A stretch of 64,000 nt of DNA from Alphaproteobacteria bacterium (GTDB taxonomy: Bacteria > Pseudomonadota > Alphaproteobacteria > Micropepsales > Micropepsaceae), in the NCBI GenBank assembly GCA_017983635.1, contig JAGOBA010000009.1, positions 1-64,000 on the forward strand, in the 5' to 3' direction. Position numbers and translations under genes: made by a program. Positions 25,757-36,605 of the stretch are shown in pieces; the stretch's first letter is position 1; every line of letters starts with the position of its first letter. Under the pieces are notes generated by a model, which made no database searches, was not told where the DNA came from, and worked only from the letters and a program-made list of their open reading frames with translations.

Positions 25757-26521
25757 ATGGAAGACGGAGTGACGGCGTCGTCGTGGCGATCGTCTTGGGT
25801 GCTGGAGGCCGTGAAAACGGTGACCTATGCCCTGATCATTGCCGTCGTCATTCGGACGTTCTTGTTCCAGCCGTTCAATATTCCGTCGAGTTCGATGGAG
25901 AACACGCTTCTGATCGGCGACTATCTGTTCGTGACGAAGTTCTCGTACGGGTATTCGAAGCACTCTTTCCCTTGGTCGCCAAACCTGTTCGAAGGGCGCG
26001 TTTGGTCGGCGCCGCCCGAGCGCGGCGACGTTGCGGTTTTCCGTCTGCCGGCGCGGCCGTGGGAGGACTATATCAAGCGGGTCGTCGGGCTGCCGGGTGA
26101 CCGGATTCAGATGATCGACGGCGTGCTGCACATCAACGGCGAGCCCTGCAAGCTCAAACGCATCGAAGACTTCGTTCAGGTTACGCAATACGGCTATGAG
26201 GAGCGGGTGCCGCGGTACCTCGAAACGCTGCCGAATGGGGTTGTGCACGAGATTTTGGACGGCGAACCGGACAAACCGGGGGCAGACAACACGCAGGAAT
26301 TCGTTGTGCCGCCCGGCCACTACTTTATGATGGGCGACAACCGCGACAATTCAAACGACAGCCGCATCCCGGACAGCGGCGTCGGGTTCGTTCCCGAAGA
26401 AAACCTTGTAGGCCGGGCGGATATGATCTTCTTCTCCACCGATGGTAGCGCGCAAGTCTGGGAAGTCTGGAAGTGGCCGTGGGCGATCCGCTACGGCCGG
26501 TTCTTCCACAGCATCGGCTAA
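25757..26521 (+). CDS. lepB: Signal peptidase I, second tandem copy
   Basis: The 254-residue paralogue of the preceding gene has the same architecture: one N-terminal membrane helix, catalytic serine in IPSSSMENTLLIGDY, lysine in YIKRVVGLPGDRI, and GDNRDNSNDSR followed by a longer IPDSGVGFVPEE loop. Both catalytic residues are kept, so both copies should be active, perhaps with different substrate preferences. The last 80 bases also encode the start of rnc in another frame. I chose ATG 25757, which has GAGGGGG upstream. Confidence 0.94.
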   Translation: MEDGVTASSWRSSWVLEAVKTVTYALIIAVVIRTFLFQPFNIPSSSMENTLLIGDYLFVTKFSYGYSKHSFPWSPNLFEGRVWSAPPERGDVAVFRLPARPWEDYIKRVVGLPGDRIQMIDGVLHINGEPCKLKRIEDFVQVTQYGYEERVPRYLETLPNGVVHEILDGEPDKPGADNTQEFVVPPGHYFMMGDNRDNSNDSRIPDSGVGFVPEENLVGRADMIFFSTDGSAQVWEVWKWPWAIRYGRFFHSIG

Positions 26522-27188
26522 GACGCCGAAGGGCGAAGCAAGAGCCCAACTTCATTTCGGTCATCGCTTCAAAGACATGGAGCTGCTATCGCGCGCGCTG
26601 ACGCATGCGAGCATGGGTGGGGCGGATAACGAGCGGCTGGAGTTTTTGGGCGACCGGGTGCTTGGGTTTCTGATCGCCGAACTTCTGATCGCGCAGTTTC
26701 CGGAAGAAAGCGAAGGGGCTTTGGCGCTGAAGCTGAACGCGCTGGTGCGAATGGAGACGTGCGCGCGAGTGGCGGAGACGGCCGGCATCGACAAGGCGCT
26801 GATCCTGGCGCCGGCGGAAGATCGCTCCGGCGGGCGGCGGAAGGCGGCGATCTTGGGCGATGCGTGCGAGGCGGTGATTGCGGCGCTTTATCTCGACGGC
26901 GGGATAGAGGCGGCGCGCAAGTTCGTGAGCAAGCACTGGCAGCCGTTCATGAGCGAAGTGACCGGCGATTTGCGCGATCCGAAGAACGCGTTGCAGGAAT
27001 GGGCGCAAGGGCGCAAGCTGGGCACGCCGTCCTATCGGGTATCGCGGCGCGAGGGACCGGATCATGCGCCCAAGTTCACGGTCGAGGTGACGGTGCGCGG
27101 TCACGATCCTGCGGTGGGCGAGGGCATGAGCCTGCGCGCGGCGGAACAAGCGGCGGCGCGGATATTGATGCAAAGGATATTGGCGTGA
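26442..27188 (+). CDS. rnc: Ribonuclease III
   Basis: RNase III cleaves double-stranded RNA in rRNA and mRNA processing. The 248-residue product has the catalytic signature NERLEFLGDRVLG, the second acidic motif GDACEAVIAALYLDGG, and a C-terminal dsRNA-binding domain (DPKNALQEWAQGR, then GMSLRAAEQAAA). The only usable start is ATG 26442, which lies 80 bases inside lepB. There is no ATG, GTG or TTG between it and the conserved domain. The first 36 residues are a Ser/Gly/Lys/Arg-rich low-complexity extension read from the lepB tail. No good ribosome binding site is visible. The gene overlaps era by GTGA. Confidence 0.92.
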   Translation: MVARKSGKSGSGRGRSATAGSSTASAKTPKGEARAQLHFGHRFKDMELLSRALTHASMGGADNERLEFLGDRVLGFLIAELLIAQFPEESEGALALKLNALVRMETCARVAETAGIDKALILAPAEDRSGGRRKAAILGDACEAVIAALYLDGGIEAARKFVSKHWQPFMSEVTGDLRDPKNALQEWAQGRKLGTPSYRVSRREGPDHAPKFTVEVTVRGHDPAVGEGMSLRAAEQAAARILMQRILA

Positions 27189-28114
27189 CCGACGAAGGAA
27201 CGCGGTGCGGCTTCGTCGCGATCATCGGGGCGCCGAACGCGGGGAAGTCGACGCTGGTCAACCGGCTCGTCGGTTCCAAGGTCTCCATCGTCAGCCGCAA
27301 GGTGCAAACGACGCGCATGCGGGTGCGCGGTGTGGCGATCGAAGGCAAGTCGCAGATCGTGCTGGTCGACACGCCCGGCATTTTCGAGCCGAAGCGCAAC
27401 CTCGACCGGGCGATGGTCGATGCAGCGTGGGCGGGGGCCACGGACGCCGATCTCGTTTGCTTGATCGTCGATGCGCCGGAGTTGACGGAGACGCCGAACG
27501 GCTTGGCGGCACGCGATACGATGCGGATCATCGATGGGCTGAACGCGGCGAAGCGCTCCGCGGTTTTGATTTTGAACAAGGTCGATGCGATCAAACGCGA
27601 TCAGTTGTTGCCGTTGGCGGAGCAGTTGGGCGCCAAAGCGAAGTTCGACGCGGTGTTCATGATTTCGGCCGAGAAGGGCGACGGGACGGCTGCGTTGGCG
27701 AAGCACTTGGCGGCCGCCGTGCCGCCCGGCCCTTGGGCCTATCCGGAAGAGCAGGCGTCGGATATTTCGCTGAGGCTCTTGGCGGCCGAGATCACGCGGG
27801 AGCGGATCTACGACCGGCTGCATCAAGAGCTGCCCTATTCGACGACCGTCATCACCGATCAGTGGACGCAGAACAAGGATGGCAGTGCGCGGATCGAGCA
27901 GACGATTTTCGTCGAGCGCGACGGGCAAAAGGCGATTGTGCTCGGCAAAGGCGGCGCGACGATCAAGCTCCTGGGTTCATCCGCGCGGGCGGAGATGGAG
28001 ACGATGTTCGGCCACAAGGTCCATCTCTTTCTGTTCGTGAAAGTGCGCGAGAACTGGGCTGAAGATCCCATGCACTATCGCGAGATGGGGCTCGATCCGC
28101 CGAAGCGGGGTTAG
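27185..28114 (+). CDS. era: GTPase Era
   Basis: Era is a GTPase needed for 16S rRNA maturation and 30S assembly. The 309-residue protein has G1 GAPNAGKSTLV, G3 DTPGIF, G4 NKVD and a C-terminal KH domain around IVLGKGGATIKLLG. It starts at GTG 27185, overlapping the rnc stop, so the two are translationally coupled as in most proteobacteria. Its stop overlaps that of the convergent YbjN-like gene by four bases. Confidence 0.97.
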   Translation: MTDEGTRCGFVAIIGAPNAGKSTLVNRLVGSKVSIVSRKVQTTRMRVRGVAIEGKSQIVLVDTPGIFEPKRNLDRAMVDAAWAGATDADLVCLIVDAPELTETPNGLAARDTMRIIDGLNAAKRSAVLILNKVDAIKRDQLLPLAEQLGAKAKFDAVFMISAEKGDGTAALAKHLAAAVPPGPWAYPEEQASDISLRLLAAEITRERIYDRLHQELPYSTTVITDQWTQNKDGSARIEQTIFVERDGQKAIVLGKGGATIKLLGSSARAEMETMFGHKVHLFLFVKVRENWAEDPMHYREMGLDPPKRG

Positions 28115-28755
28115 TGTGGGCGCCGAAGCGTTGTGGCCGGATTGGGTAGTGCTGCCTTGAATCGCTCAAACTCCTGCGGCGTTGCAAAGACGGGACGCAA
28201 CGGCGTGGGAGCGGTGCTGCTCAGATAAGCGTTCGATGGGCCGGTGCTTGCGACGACTTGGTTCTGCAAGGCCTTCAGCTTCTGCTGAAACGTCACCACA
28301 AACGATGCAACGTTCATGGCGAGGTTTTGCTTCGTTACGCCGCCGTCAATGATCGTCACTCTGCCAAAGGCGATCTTACCGTCTGGTCCCTTGATGGCTG
28401 TGATGAACAGATTGGCCTCGTTCGACTTGTTGATGGTATCGAGGGAGATGCCGTTTCCGCCGTCCATGATAACGATGAGCAAGAGCGCTACGCACTTACC
28501 TGGACGCAGGTCACACAGCTCGATGCTGGCGTTGAAGGGGACGTCGCCATCGAAGAAGACCATTCGCTTCGACTTCGCTGTTTCCTCAAGTACCTGAATC
28601 TTTTGTGCACCGATTTCGGTGAGCAGCGCGGTCATGCCCTCTGCGGTTAGGCCATCAATGATTTGGGCCGGATCAGAAACCGTCGGCCCTTCAGCGGCCG
28701 AAACCGGTGCTGCAAGCAAAGCCGCGGCAAGCGCGAGGGCGGTGGTGAAGCGCAT
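28111..28755 (-). CDS. Exported YbjN-domain-like protein
   Basis: The 214-residue protein has a signal peptide (residues 1-21, ending SAA before Glu). The central part (DGLTAEGMTALLTEIGAQ, a short FDGDVPFNASIELCDL strand, then KCVALLLIV) resembles the YbjN fold, though only moderately. The C-terminal 40 residues are Pro/Thr-rich without a recognisable domain. YbjN proteins are linked to stress and motility in enterobacteria; the function here is unknown. Confidence 0.65.
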   Translation of the reverse strand: MRFTTALALAAALLAAPVSAAEGPTVSDPAQIIDGLTAEGMTALLTEIGAQKIQVLEETAKSKRMVFFDGDVPFNASIELCDLRPGKCVALLLIVIMDGGNGISLDTINKSNEANLFITAIKGPDGKIAFGRVTIIDGGVTKQNLAMNVASFVVTFQQKLKALQNQVVASTGPSNAYLSSTAPTPLRPVFATPQEFERFKAALPNPATTLRRPH

Positions 28756-28893
28756 AGGGTTCTCCAGACGTGCGAGCGAGCAGGTATCGATTCAAGTTAG
28801 GGTGCATCGATGCCGGATACAACGCACGTGTAACTGGTGCCGGGCGTCGCAGATCGCTTGACACATGTGCGGTGCGCGACTTGTGTACGGCTT

Positions 28894-29628
28894 ATGGAAT
28901 GGACCGACGATGGCATCGTGTTGGGGTTGCGCCCGTTTGGCGAGAACGGCGCTATCCTTGAGGCGTTGACGCGCGAGCGTGGGCGGCACTTGGGGCTCGT
29001 CGCCGGTGCGATGTCGAAGCGGATGAAGGGGGCGCTTGAGGCCGGCAACGGGGTGAAGTTGCGTTGGCGCGGGCGGCTTGATCAGCAGCTGGGGAGCTAC
29101 ACCGTCGAGCTGGCGTCGGCGCGGGCGGCGCAGTTTTTTGACGACGGGTTGAAGCTTGCGGGTTTGAGTGCTGCGTGCGCGACGCTTGCCGCGACGTTGC
29201 CGGAGCGCGAGATGCACGCGCGGGTGTATGAGGATTTCGACGCACTGTTGACGGCGATGGCGGTCGAGCCTTCTCCCGGATGGGTCGAACAATATGTGCG
29301 GTTCGAATTGGTTCTGTTGGAGGACTTGGGCTTCGGTCTCGATCTGACAGCTTGCGCAGTGACGGGCGTGAGTGACGGATTGACCTGTGTTTCGCCGAAG
29401 ACGGGGCGCGCGGTGAGTACGGCGGCGGCTGAACCGTATCGCGATAAATTGCTGAAACTGCCGCCATTCTTGGCCGGTGGTGCGCTGTCGAAGTCTCAAG
29501 AACTTGTGGACGGTTTGGCGTTGACCGGATTTTTCCTCGATCGTGTGGCGTTCGAGCACGGTGCGGCGGTTCCGCCGGCGCGGGCGAGGTTTACGGATCG
29601 GCTTGCGGCGGCGAGCGTGGACCGCTAG
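28894..29628 (+). CDS. recO: DNA repair protein RecO
   Basis: RecO helps load RecA onto SSB-coated gaps (RecFOR pathway). The 244-residue protein starts MEWTDDGIVLGLRPFGENGA, with the OB-fold N terminus typical of alphaproteobacterial RecO. The helical core includes ARAAQFFDDGLKLAGLSAA and WVEQYVRFELVLLEDLGFGLDL. The start at 28894 is chosen because it opens directly on the conserved motif; an upstream frame start at 28837 is not needed. It follows the era region, as usual, and precedes parC by 35 bases. Confidence 0.93.
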   Translation: MEWTDDGIVLGLRPFGENGAILEALTRERGRHLGLVAGAMSKRMKGALEAGNGVKLRWRGRLDQQLGSYTVELASARAAQFFDDGLKLAGLSAACATLAATLPEREMHARVYEDFDALLTAMAVEPSPGWVEQYVRFELVLLEDLGFGLDLTACAVTGVSDGLTCVSPKTGRAVSTAAAEPYRDKLLKLPPFLAGGALSKSQELVDGLALTGFFLDRVAFEHGAAVPPARARFTDRLAAASVDR

Positions 29629-29663
29629 TCAGAGCATAATCCAAGCAAACAAAGGGATTCGTG

Positions 29664-31892
29664 ATGGCGGTCGATGACTTCGGACGCGACGTGCAGGTGG
29701 TCGACCTGAAGAAGGCGTTGGGCGATCGTTATCTTGCCTATGCGCTGTCGACGATCATGCAACGCGCGCTGCCGGATGTGCGCGACGGATTGAAGCCGGT
29801 GCACCGCCGGTTGTTGTTCGCGATGCAGCGGCTGCGGCTCGATCCGAATTCGAGCTTCAAGAAGTGCGCGCGCGTGGTCGGCGACGTGATGGGTCAGTTC
29901 CATCCGCACGGCGACCAATCGATTTACGATGCGCTGGTGCGGCTCGCGCAGAATTTTTCGCTGCGTTATCCGCTGATCGACGGGCAGGGGAACTTCGGCA
30001 ACATCGACGGCGATAACCCGGCGGCGATGCGCTACACGGAAAGCCGGTTGACGGCGATCGCCGAGATTTTGCTCGACGGGCTTGACGACGACGGCACTGA
30101 CTTTCGCGCGACGTACAACGGCGAAGACAAAGAGCCCGTCATTCTACCGGGCGGGTTTCCGAACTTGCTCGCGAACGGTGCGTCGGGCATCGCGGTCGGC
30201 ATGGCGACGAATATCCCGCCGCACAATCTGGACGAGATCGCGCAGGCGTTGATCCACCTTGTCGGCGCCCCGAACGCGCGCGAAGACACGCTCTTACAGT
30301 ACATCAAAGGGCCAGACTTCCCGACGGGCGGCATTGTGGTCGAACCGGCGGAGTCGATGGCCGAGGCCTATCGCACCGGCAAGGGCGGCTTCCGCTTGCG
30401 TGCGCGCTGGCACAAGGAAGAGGGGCCGCGCGGGGCGTGGTTGATCGTCGTTACGGAAATTCCGTTCCAGGTGCCGAAGTCGAAGCTGGTCGAGAAGATC
30501 GCTGAGCTGATCGGCGACAAGAAGTTGCCGTTCCTCGACGACGTGCGGGATGAATCTGCGGAGGACATTCGCCTGGTCCTGATCCCGAAGAGCCGCAACA
30601 TCGAACCCGATATGATGATGGAGCAGCTGTTCCGCCAGACCGATCTGGAGACGCGCTTTCCGCTGAACATGACGGTGCTGGATGCGAACCAGACGCCGCG
30701 GGTGATGAGCCTGAAGCAGGTGCTGATCGCGTTCTTGGAGCATCAGCGCGACGTGCTGATCCGCCGGGCGAGTCATCGCTTGGCGAAGATCGCCGACCGG
30801 TTGGAGATCTTGGAAGGCTATCTGTCGGTGTTCTTGAACATCGACAAGGTGATCAAGATCATCCGTACGTCGGACGAGCCGAAGCCGGAGCTGATCAAGG
30901 CGTTCAAGCTGACCGAGAACCAGGCCGAGGCGATCCTCAACATGCGGCTGCGCAGCTTGCGGAAGCTGGAGGAGATGGAGATCCGCCAAGAGCATACGGC
31001 TTTGCAGACGGAGCAGAAGGAGCTGAAGGCGCTCGTGAAGTCCGAGGAGAAGCAAAACGACAAGCTGAAGGCGAGCTTTCAAGAGCTGCGCGCGAAGTTC
31101 GGGGCGAAGACGGTGCTGGGCAAGCGGCGTTCGGCATTCTCGGACGCGCCGTCGGTCGAAGACGTGCCGATGGAGGCGTTGGTCGAGAAGGAGCCGATCA
31201 CGGTCATCTGCTCGGAGAAGGGTTGGATCCGGGCCATGCGCGGGCATATCGAGCCGAACGACGACCTCAAGTTCAAGGATGGCGACAAGGGGCGTTTTGC
31301 TATTCAGGCGCAGACGACGGACAAGCTGGTGTTGTTCGCCACGAACGGGCGGTTCTTTACGCTGGATTGCTCGCAGCTGCCGGGCGGGCGCGGGAACGGC
31401 GAACCGGTTCGTTTGATGTGCGACTTGGAGAACGATCAGGACATCGTCTCGTTGTTCGTGCACCAGCCGGGGCGCAAGCTCTTGATCGCCTCGAGTTCGG
31501 GCCGCGGATTCGTGGTGCCGGAAGACGAAGTGATCGCGCAGAAGAAGGGCGGACGGCAGGTCATGAACGTCGATCCGCTTGAAGAGGCGAAGGTTTGCAC
31601 GCCGGCGGTAGGCGATCACGTCGCCTTCATCGGCGAGAACAGGAAGATGGTGGTGTTCAAGCTTACCGATGTGCCGGAAATGGCGAAGGGCAAGGGCGTC
31701 ACGATGCAGAAGTACAAAGACGGCGGCCTTTGCGACGCGACGTCGTTCGTCTATGCGGAAGGCTTGCGCGACTACAACGGGCGGACGTGGGAGAAGAGCG
31801 AGCTCAGCGACTATCGCGGCGAGCGCGCGCAGGCCGGGCGTCTGGCACCGAAGGGCTGGCCGAAGAACGGCAAGTTCGCGCCGGGGTTTTAG
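29664..31892 (+). CDS. parC: DNA topoisomerase IV subunit A
   Basis: ParC cuts and rejoins DNA during chromosome decatenation. The 742-residue protein has the winged-helix start [20 protein letters not shown], the catalytic tyrosine Y124 in [10 protein letters not shown], the [20 protein letters not shown] region and the C-terminal beta-propeller blades (for example [14 protein letters not shown]). It is the A subunit of topo IV rather than gyrase by its C-terminal pattern and by its place after recO. The residue equivalent to quinolone-sensitive Ser80 lies in [10 protein letters not shown]. It starts at ATG 29664 after AAAGGG. Confidence 0.95.
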   Translation: MAVDDFGRDVQVVDLKKALGDRYLAYALSTIMQRALPDVRDGLKPVHRRLLFAMQRLRLDPNSSFKKCARVVGDVMGQFHPHGDQSIYDALVRLAQNFSLRYPLIDGQGNFGNIDGDNPAAMRYTESRLTAIAEILLDGLDDDGTDFRATYNGEDKEPVILPGGFPNLLANGASGIAVGMATNIPPHNLDEIAQALIHLVGAPNAREDTLLQYIKGPDFPTGGIVVEPAESMAEAYRTGKGGFRLRARWHKEEGPRGAWLIVVTEIPFQVPKSKLVEKIAELIGDKKLPFLDDVRDESAEDIRLVLIPKSRNIEPDMMMEQLFRQTDLETRFPLNMTVLDANQTPRVMSLKQVLIAFLEHQRDVLIRRASHRLAKIADRLEILEGYLSVFLNIDKVIKIIRTSDEPKPELIKAFKLTENQAEAILNMRLRSLRKLEEMEIRQEHTALQTEQKELKALVKSEEKQNDKLKASFQELRAKFGAKTVLGKRRSAFSDAPSVEDVPMEALVEKEPITVICSEKGWIRAMRGHIEPNDDLKFKDGDKGRFAIQAQTTDKLVLFATNGRFFTLDCSQLPGGRGNGEPVRLMCDLENDQDIVSLFVHQPGRKLLIASSSGRGFVVPEDEVIAQKKGGRQVMNVDPLEEAKVCTPAVGDHVAFIGENRKMVVFKLTDVPEMAKGKGVTMQKYKDGGLCDATSFVYAEGLRDYNGRTWEKSELSDYRGERAQAGRLAPKGWPKNGKFAPGF

Positions 31893-32683
31893 CTGCGGGT
31901 GTTTTCGCGAACCCAGGTGCGGGCGAGCATGACCGGGCAGAAGCCCAAGCGCGCGTAGAGGTGCTTGGGCGCTTCGGTGCTAAGGGCGCCCAGGAAAATC
32001 GTGTGGCAGCCTGCGGCACGTAAGCGATCGGCGAAGGCGGCGATCATGGCTGTCGCTATGCCCTTGCGCCTCGCGGATTGCAGCGTGAACAGGTCTTCGA
32101 TCATGCCGGCGCCGTTGGGGGCCGCCGCATGCGCGCCGTAGGCAACGGGCTGACTGTCTTGGATCGCAAGATGAAATTGGTAGGCGGGGCTTTTCGCCCG
32201 ATAGCCGGCGACCATGCCGGCGCTGACTTGCGGCGAGACGTCGAGACCGCTCGTTCGCCGGTCTTCGGCGTGGTCGGCGAGCACGAGCTCCAGCAGTTTG
32301 TCCCAGTCGGTGCCGCTCTTGACCGCGCGCAACTCGATCGGTGCGCCGCGGTCGGTGATATCGCCGCGCAGGGCCATTTGGATCGTGACCGGCCGCTCTT
32401 CAAAATTGTCGAGAGCGAGGCGGGCCAGGAAAGCGTCGGGCGTAAAGCCGTCTGTGTGAACGACGCGCCAACGCGTATGAGCCAAGTGCTTGTTCATTGC
32501 TTGGAACACACCGTCTATTTCGGCTTCTGTCCGCGCCGTTACCTGGTCGGCGTGATTTGAGTCCCACACATCGGGGTGAGCGGGGTCGGCAACGATGTGG
32601 CAGTGCGGGGCTTCGATCTCGGCGTTTCCCAGCCGGCGCTGCCAGCGATAGGCATCGGCGATGATGCGAGCGAGATCGGTCAT
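31889..32683 (-). CDS. GNAT-family N-acetyltransferase
   Basis: The 264-residue protein has a divergent N-terminal half ([23 protein letters not shown]) and a C-terminal GNAT core. The core has [21 protein letters not shown] as the acetyl-CoA P-loop and [11 protein letters not shown] as the final strand. The substrate is unknown. The longer frame to 32890 includes an intergenic repeat, so ATG 32681-32683 is the better start. The stop overlaps that of parC by four bases. Confidence 0.82.
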   Translation of the reverse strand: MTDLARIIADAYRWQRRLGNAEIEAPHCHIVADPAHPDVWDSNHADQVTARTEAEIDGVFQAMNKHLAHTRWRVVHTDGFTPDAFLARLALDNFEERPVTIQMALRGDITDRGAPIELRAVKSGTDWDKLLELVLADHAEDRRTSGLDVSPQVSAGMVAGYRAKSPAYQFHLAIQDSQPVAYGAHAAAPNGAGMIEDLFTLQSARRKGIATAMIAAFADRLRAAGCHTIFLGALSTEAPKHLYARLGFCPVMLARTWVRENTRS

Positions 32684-32738
32684 TGCGGTGAAATAGCGCG
32701 AAATCCTCCCATCAGTCACGCCGCTTCGCGTCGTGCCA

Positions 32739-32761
32739 GCTTCCCCCTCAAGGGGGGAAGC
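32739..32761. repeat. Short intergenic palindrome (GCTTCCCCC arms)
   Basis: GCTTCCCCC (32739-32747) and GGGGGAAGC (32753-32761) pair perfectly around a 5-base loop. This kind of GC-rich, poly-C/poly-G hairpin is typical of dispersed intergenic elements in alphaproteobacteria. It lies between the divergent GNAT and trpS genes. Confidence 0.6.
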
Positions 32762-32853
32762 GCTGGAGCCTTGAGTAGGTCTTGATTTGTGGCTGGGGCG
32801 TATGTCAGCTTTGCAGCCATGATGCTCGCTCGTACCCAAGTCCAGCTTTGGTG

Positions 32854-32924
32854 GCTCGCCTAACGGCGGGCGAGCTACAGCGTTTTTCACGCGAAGGTCG
32901 CTCCGGTTCGGATGCGGCCTTTTT
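32854..32924 (+). terminator. Leader hairpins ending in a T-run, upstream of trpS
   Basis: A first stem GCTCGCC (32854-32860)/GGCGAGC (32869-32875) is followed by a second stem. In the second, AAGGTCGC (32894-32901) pairs with GCGGCCT (32914-32920), with inner TCCG/CGGA pairing, and TTTTGTTTGT follows. The second has the form of a rho-independent terminator. It lies 53 bases before the trpS GTG, so it either ends upstream transcription or attenuates trpS. No short Trp-codon leader was recognised. Confidence 0.6.
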
Positions 32925-32964
32925 GTTTGTCGATCTTTCCGTCCGGTGTGCCTTCCAACTCTGA

Positions 32965-34394
<1,430 letters not shown>

Positions 34395-34453
34395 GGCTGT
34401 GCTCGACCGTGTCGCGCACAGCCATGACGAGCTAACTTGGTGTCTGCAGCTGC

Positions 34454-34684
34454 TCAAGGCGCGTATTTGAACGAGAGCGAGACGCGCGCGCGGTAGGCGA
34501 CGACTTTACCCTTGTCGTCGAGGCGCATGTCGAGCTTCGTGACTTCGGCGATGCGGAGATCGCGCAGCGAGTTGGATGCGAGTTCGACGGCGTTCTTGGC
34601 GGCGTCTTCCCACGAGACACGACTGGTGCCGATAACTTCGGTGACGCGATAGACGCCGGAGTCGCCGGATGATTTCTTCGCCAT
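34454..34684 (-). CDS. Dodecin family flavin-binding protein
   Basis: Dodecins form hollow dodecamers that store or buffer flavins. The 76-residue protein matches the family throughout: VYRVTEVIGTSRVSWEDAAKN, then LRIAEVTKLDMRLDD and the strand GKVVAYRARVSLSFKY. The ligand tryptophan is in VSWEDA. The tail beyond the third strand is only a few residues. It stands alone, with a start at ATG 34682-34684 after AGGAGG. Confidence 0.93.
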   Translation of the reverse strand: MAKKSSGDSGVYRVTEVIGTSRVSWEDAAKNAVELASNSLRDLRIAEVTKLDMRLDDKGKVVAYRARVSLSFKYAP

Positions 34685-34774
34685 GAAATTCCTCCTGTTG
34701 TGCAGGTCAGGCCTGCGGGCTCAAGCATAGGCGTATTCGTGGCGAAGTTCGATGGGGCTTCGGTCCGGGTGCGC

Positions 34775-35257
34775 CTAATTCGTTCGGCCGCCTTTATAGT
34801 AGTCGCGCATCAGTTCGCGGGACCAGGCGGGTTGGCGGAGGTCGCCGATGGGGTCGAGCTCGCGCATATAGGGTTTGATGTCGAGGACCGGGGTGCCGTC
34901 GATGGCGTCGAGGGCGCGGACGGTGAGTACCGTGCCTTCGACCCTTTGGATCGTGCAGCGTGACAGTCCGATGCGGTTGGGGCGGCCTTTGCCGCGCTGG
35001 CCGAAGATGCCGACGAGCGGCCAATCCTTGCGGCCGCGGGGATGGCGGGCGCCCTTCTCCACCTCGTTGGGCGGGACCTTGTGCATCAGGAAGAGAATTT
35101 CAGCGTGCGAGAAGTCGCCGAGGCCGAAGAGGGCTTCGGGCGTGAACTGGTCCTTGTCGAGGTGGATTTCGGAGATCAGGTCCCCCCAAAAATCGTCAGT
35201 CGGTTCGACGCGGGGACTTTTGATGATGCCGATCGGTGTAACGGTGAATGTGGCCAT
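34775..35257 (-). CDS. TrmO/UPF0066-type SAM-dependent methyltransferase
   Basis: TrmO N6-methylates the threonylcarbamoyladenosine at position 37 of some tRNAs, using SAM in a beta-barrel fold. The 160-residue protein has VTPIGIIKSPR, then RHPRGRKDWPLVGIFGQRG, NRIGLSRCTI, VRALDAIDGTPVLDIKPYM, all typical of the YaeB/UPF0066 family. The short length, without a C-terminal extension, suggests the minimal family version. The tRNA target in this species is unproven. Confidence 0.85.
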   Translation of the reverse strand: MATFTVTPIGIIKSPRVEPTDDFWGDLISEIHLDKDQFTPEALFGLGDFSHAEILFLMHKVPPNEVEKGARHPRGRKDWPLVGIFGQRGKGRPNRIGLSRCTIQRVEGTVLTVRALDAIDGTPVLDIKPYMRELDPIGDLRQPAWSRELMRDYYKGGRTN

Positions 35258-35372
35258 GACAGGCGCCCTGGTTGCAGAGCGTGATATCGCCGGTGCGGCC
35301 TCTGCGTCCAGTGGCCGTCCGTCACGGCCACCGGATTTCGTCTGTATTCGGACTATGTGTTGATCGGCGAAA

Positions 35373-35828
35373 TCAACGTGTGAGGCCGCGCGTCGCCACG
35401 ATCGTTATCGTGTAGCCGGCCAGCACGTCGATCAGCTGCATCAACGCGAGCAGGAAGAATGCCGAGTTCGTGAAGGCGGGGAACGAGATGAACTCGACCA
35501 CGTAGACCAGTAGAGTCATCACGGCGATGCCATGGTTGACGAGCGAGAGCATCGGCGAGCCGACCGACTTCAGGATCTCGATGAAGAGCAAGCCCATCGC
35601 GGCGGCCAAAATCACATCGGACTGCGTCATCGACCAGACGGCGCCGGAGAACATCGTCAGGTGAAACGCCGTGCCCCCCAGCCACGCGTTGACGGCAACC
35701 GGGTCCATGCCGATGACGGCGAAGACCATGAAATTGAAGTAAAGCATCGGCAGACACAGCAACGGGAAGACGTCGAAGGTGGGCGACGAGGAATTGAGCC
35801 GAACGCGACGCTCGCGGTAACGCGACAT
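35373..35828 (-). CDS. Small integral membrane protein, four predicted helices
   Basis: I do not recognise this family. The 151-residue protein has a basic N-terminal stretch (MSRYRERRVRLN) and about four hydrophobic helices near residues 18-41, 70-87, 95-115 and 122-145. No charged catalytic motif stands out. It is divergent from the GST gene and has its own upstream GGGGGTTCCC-type region. It may be a membrane scaffold or transporter-like protein. Confidence 0.65.
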   Translation of the reverse strand: MSRYRERRVRLNSSSPTFDVFPLLCLPMLYFNFMVFAVIGMDPVAVNAWLGGTAFHLTMFSGAVWSMTQSDVILAAAMGLLFIEILKSVGSPMLSLVNHGIAVMTLLVYVVEFISFPAFTNSAFFLLALMQLIDVLAGYTITIVATRGLTR

Positions 35829-35972
35829 GGGAACCCCCTACTAAGGCCGGTGATTCGCGAATTATAGCTGGGGTTGCGTTTGCGCAATTTGCGATGGTTG
35901 GGTCGTGTGAGCGCGATCATGCTAACTTGGTGCGCTAGGAATTGTTGCTAACGCTCTGAAAGGAAACGGCTG

Positions 35973-36605
35973 ATGATCTTGGTCGGTCAGTATGACTCGC
36001 CATTTGTTCGACGTGTTGCCGTGACGCTGCACCACTACGGTATTCCGTTTACCCGTAACACGATCTCGGTCTTTGGCGACGCAGCGGCCATGGCGCGGAT
36101 CAATCCGCTCACGCGCATTCCGTCGCTGGTGCTGGGCAGTGGCGAGGTGCTGATCGATAGCGCTGCGATCATCGATCACTTGGATGAGGTCGCGGGGGTC
36201 GCGCGCACCTTGACGCCGCGTGCCGGGCCGGCGCGCCGACGGGTCCTGCAGTTGGTCGCGGCGGCGACCGGTTGCACCGATAAGGCCGGCGCCGTCGTTT
36301 ACGAGCGGCACTTTCATGGACCTGCGCAGGTGAATGAGGATTGGGTCGCGCGGTGCTTTGGTCAACTTTCGGGCGGACTGGTGCATCTCGAAAAACAACT
36401 GGAAGGCGAGTGGTTGGCGTTGGAGCGGTTTACGCAGGCCGATCTGACAACGGCGACAATGCTTGGATATCTGCGGCTGCGTGTGCCCGCGGTCGATCTT
36501 GAGCGGGACTATCCGCGGCTGGCCAGACTTTCGGATCGCTGCGAGGCGATGCCGATTTTTGTGGCCGCGAGGCCGAGCACTGACGAGGTCATGCCGGCGA
36601 GCTAG
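35973..36605 (+). CDS. Glutathione S-transferase family protein
   Basis: The 210-residue protein has the thioredoxin-like N domain of GSTs: MILVGQYDSPFVRRVAVTL, the cis-proline region TRIPSLVLGSGEVLIDSAAII, and a helical C domain with the conserved QADLTTATMLGYL. A serine (DSPF) takes the place of the usual catalytic Tyr/Cys. The substrate is unknown. The stop overlaps that of the convergent DUF1801 gene by four bases. Confidence 0.88.
   Translation: MILVGQYDSPFVRRVAVTLHHYGIPFTRNTISVFGDAAAMARINPLTRIPSLVLGSGEVLIDSAAIIDHLDEVAGVARTLTPRAGPARRRVLQLVAAATGCTDKAGAVVYERHFHGPAQVNEDWVARCFGQLSGGLVHLEKQLEGEWLALERFTQADLTTATMLGYLRLRVPAVDLERDYPRLARLSDRCEAMPIFVAARPSTDEVMPAS

Noticed and set aside
30294..31619. 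441-codon minus-strand frame over parC
   Set aside because: It is antisense to the topoisomerase coding region and rich in Arg/Leu/His without any family motif.
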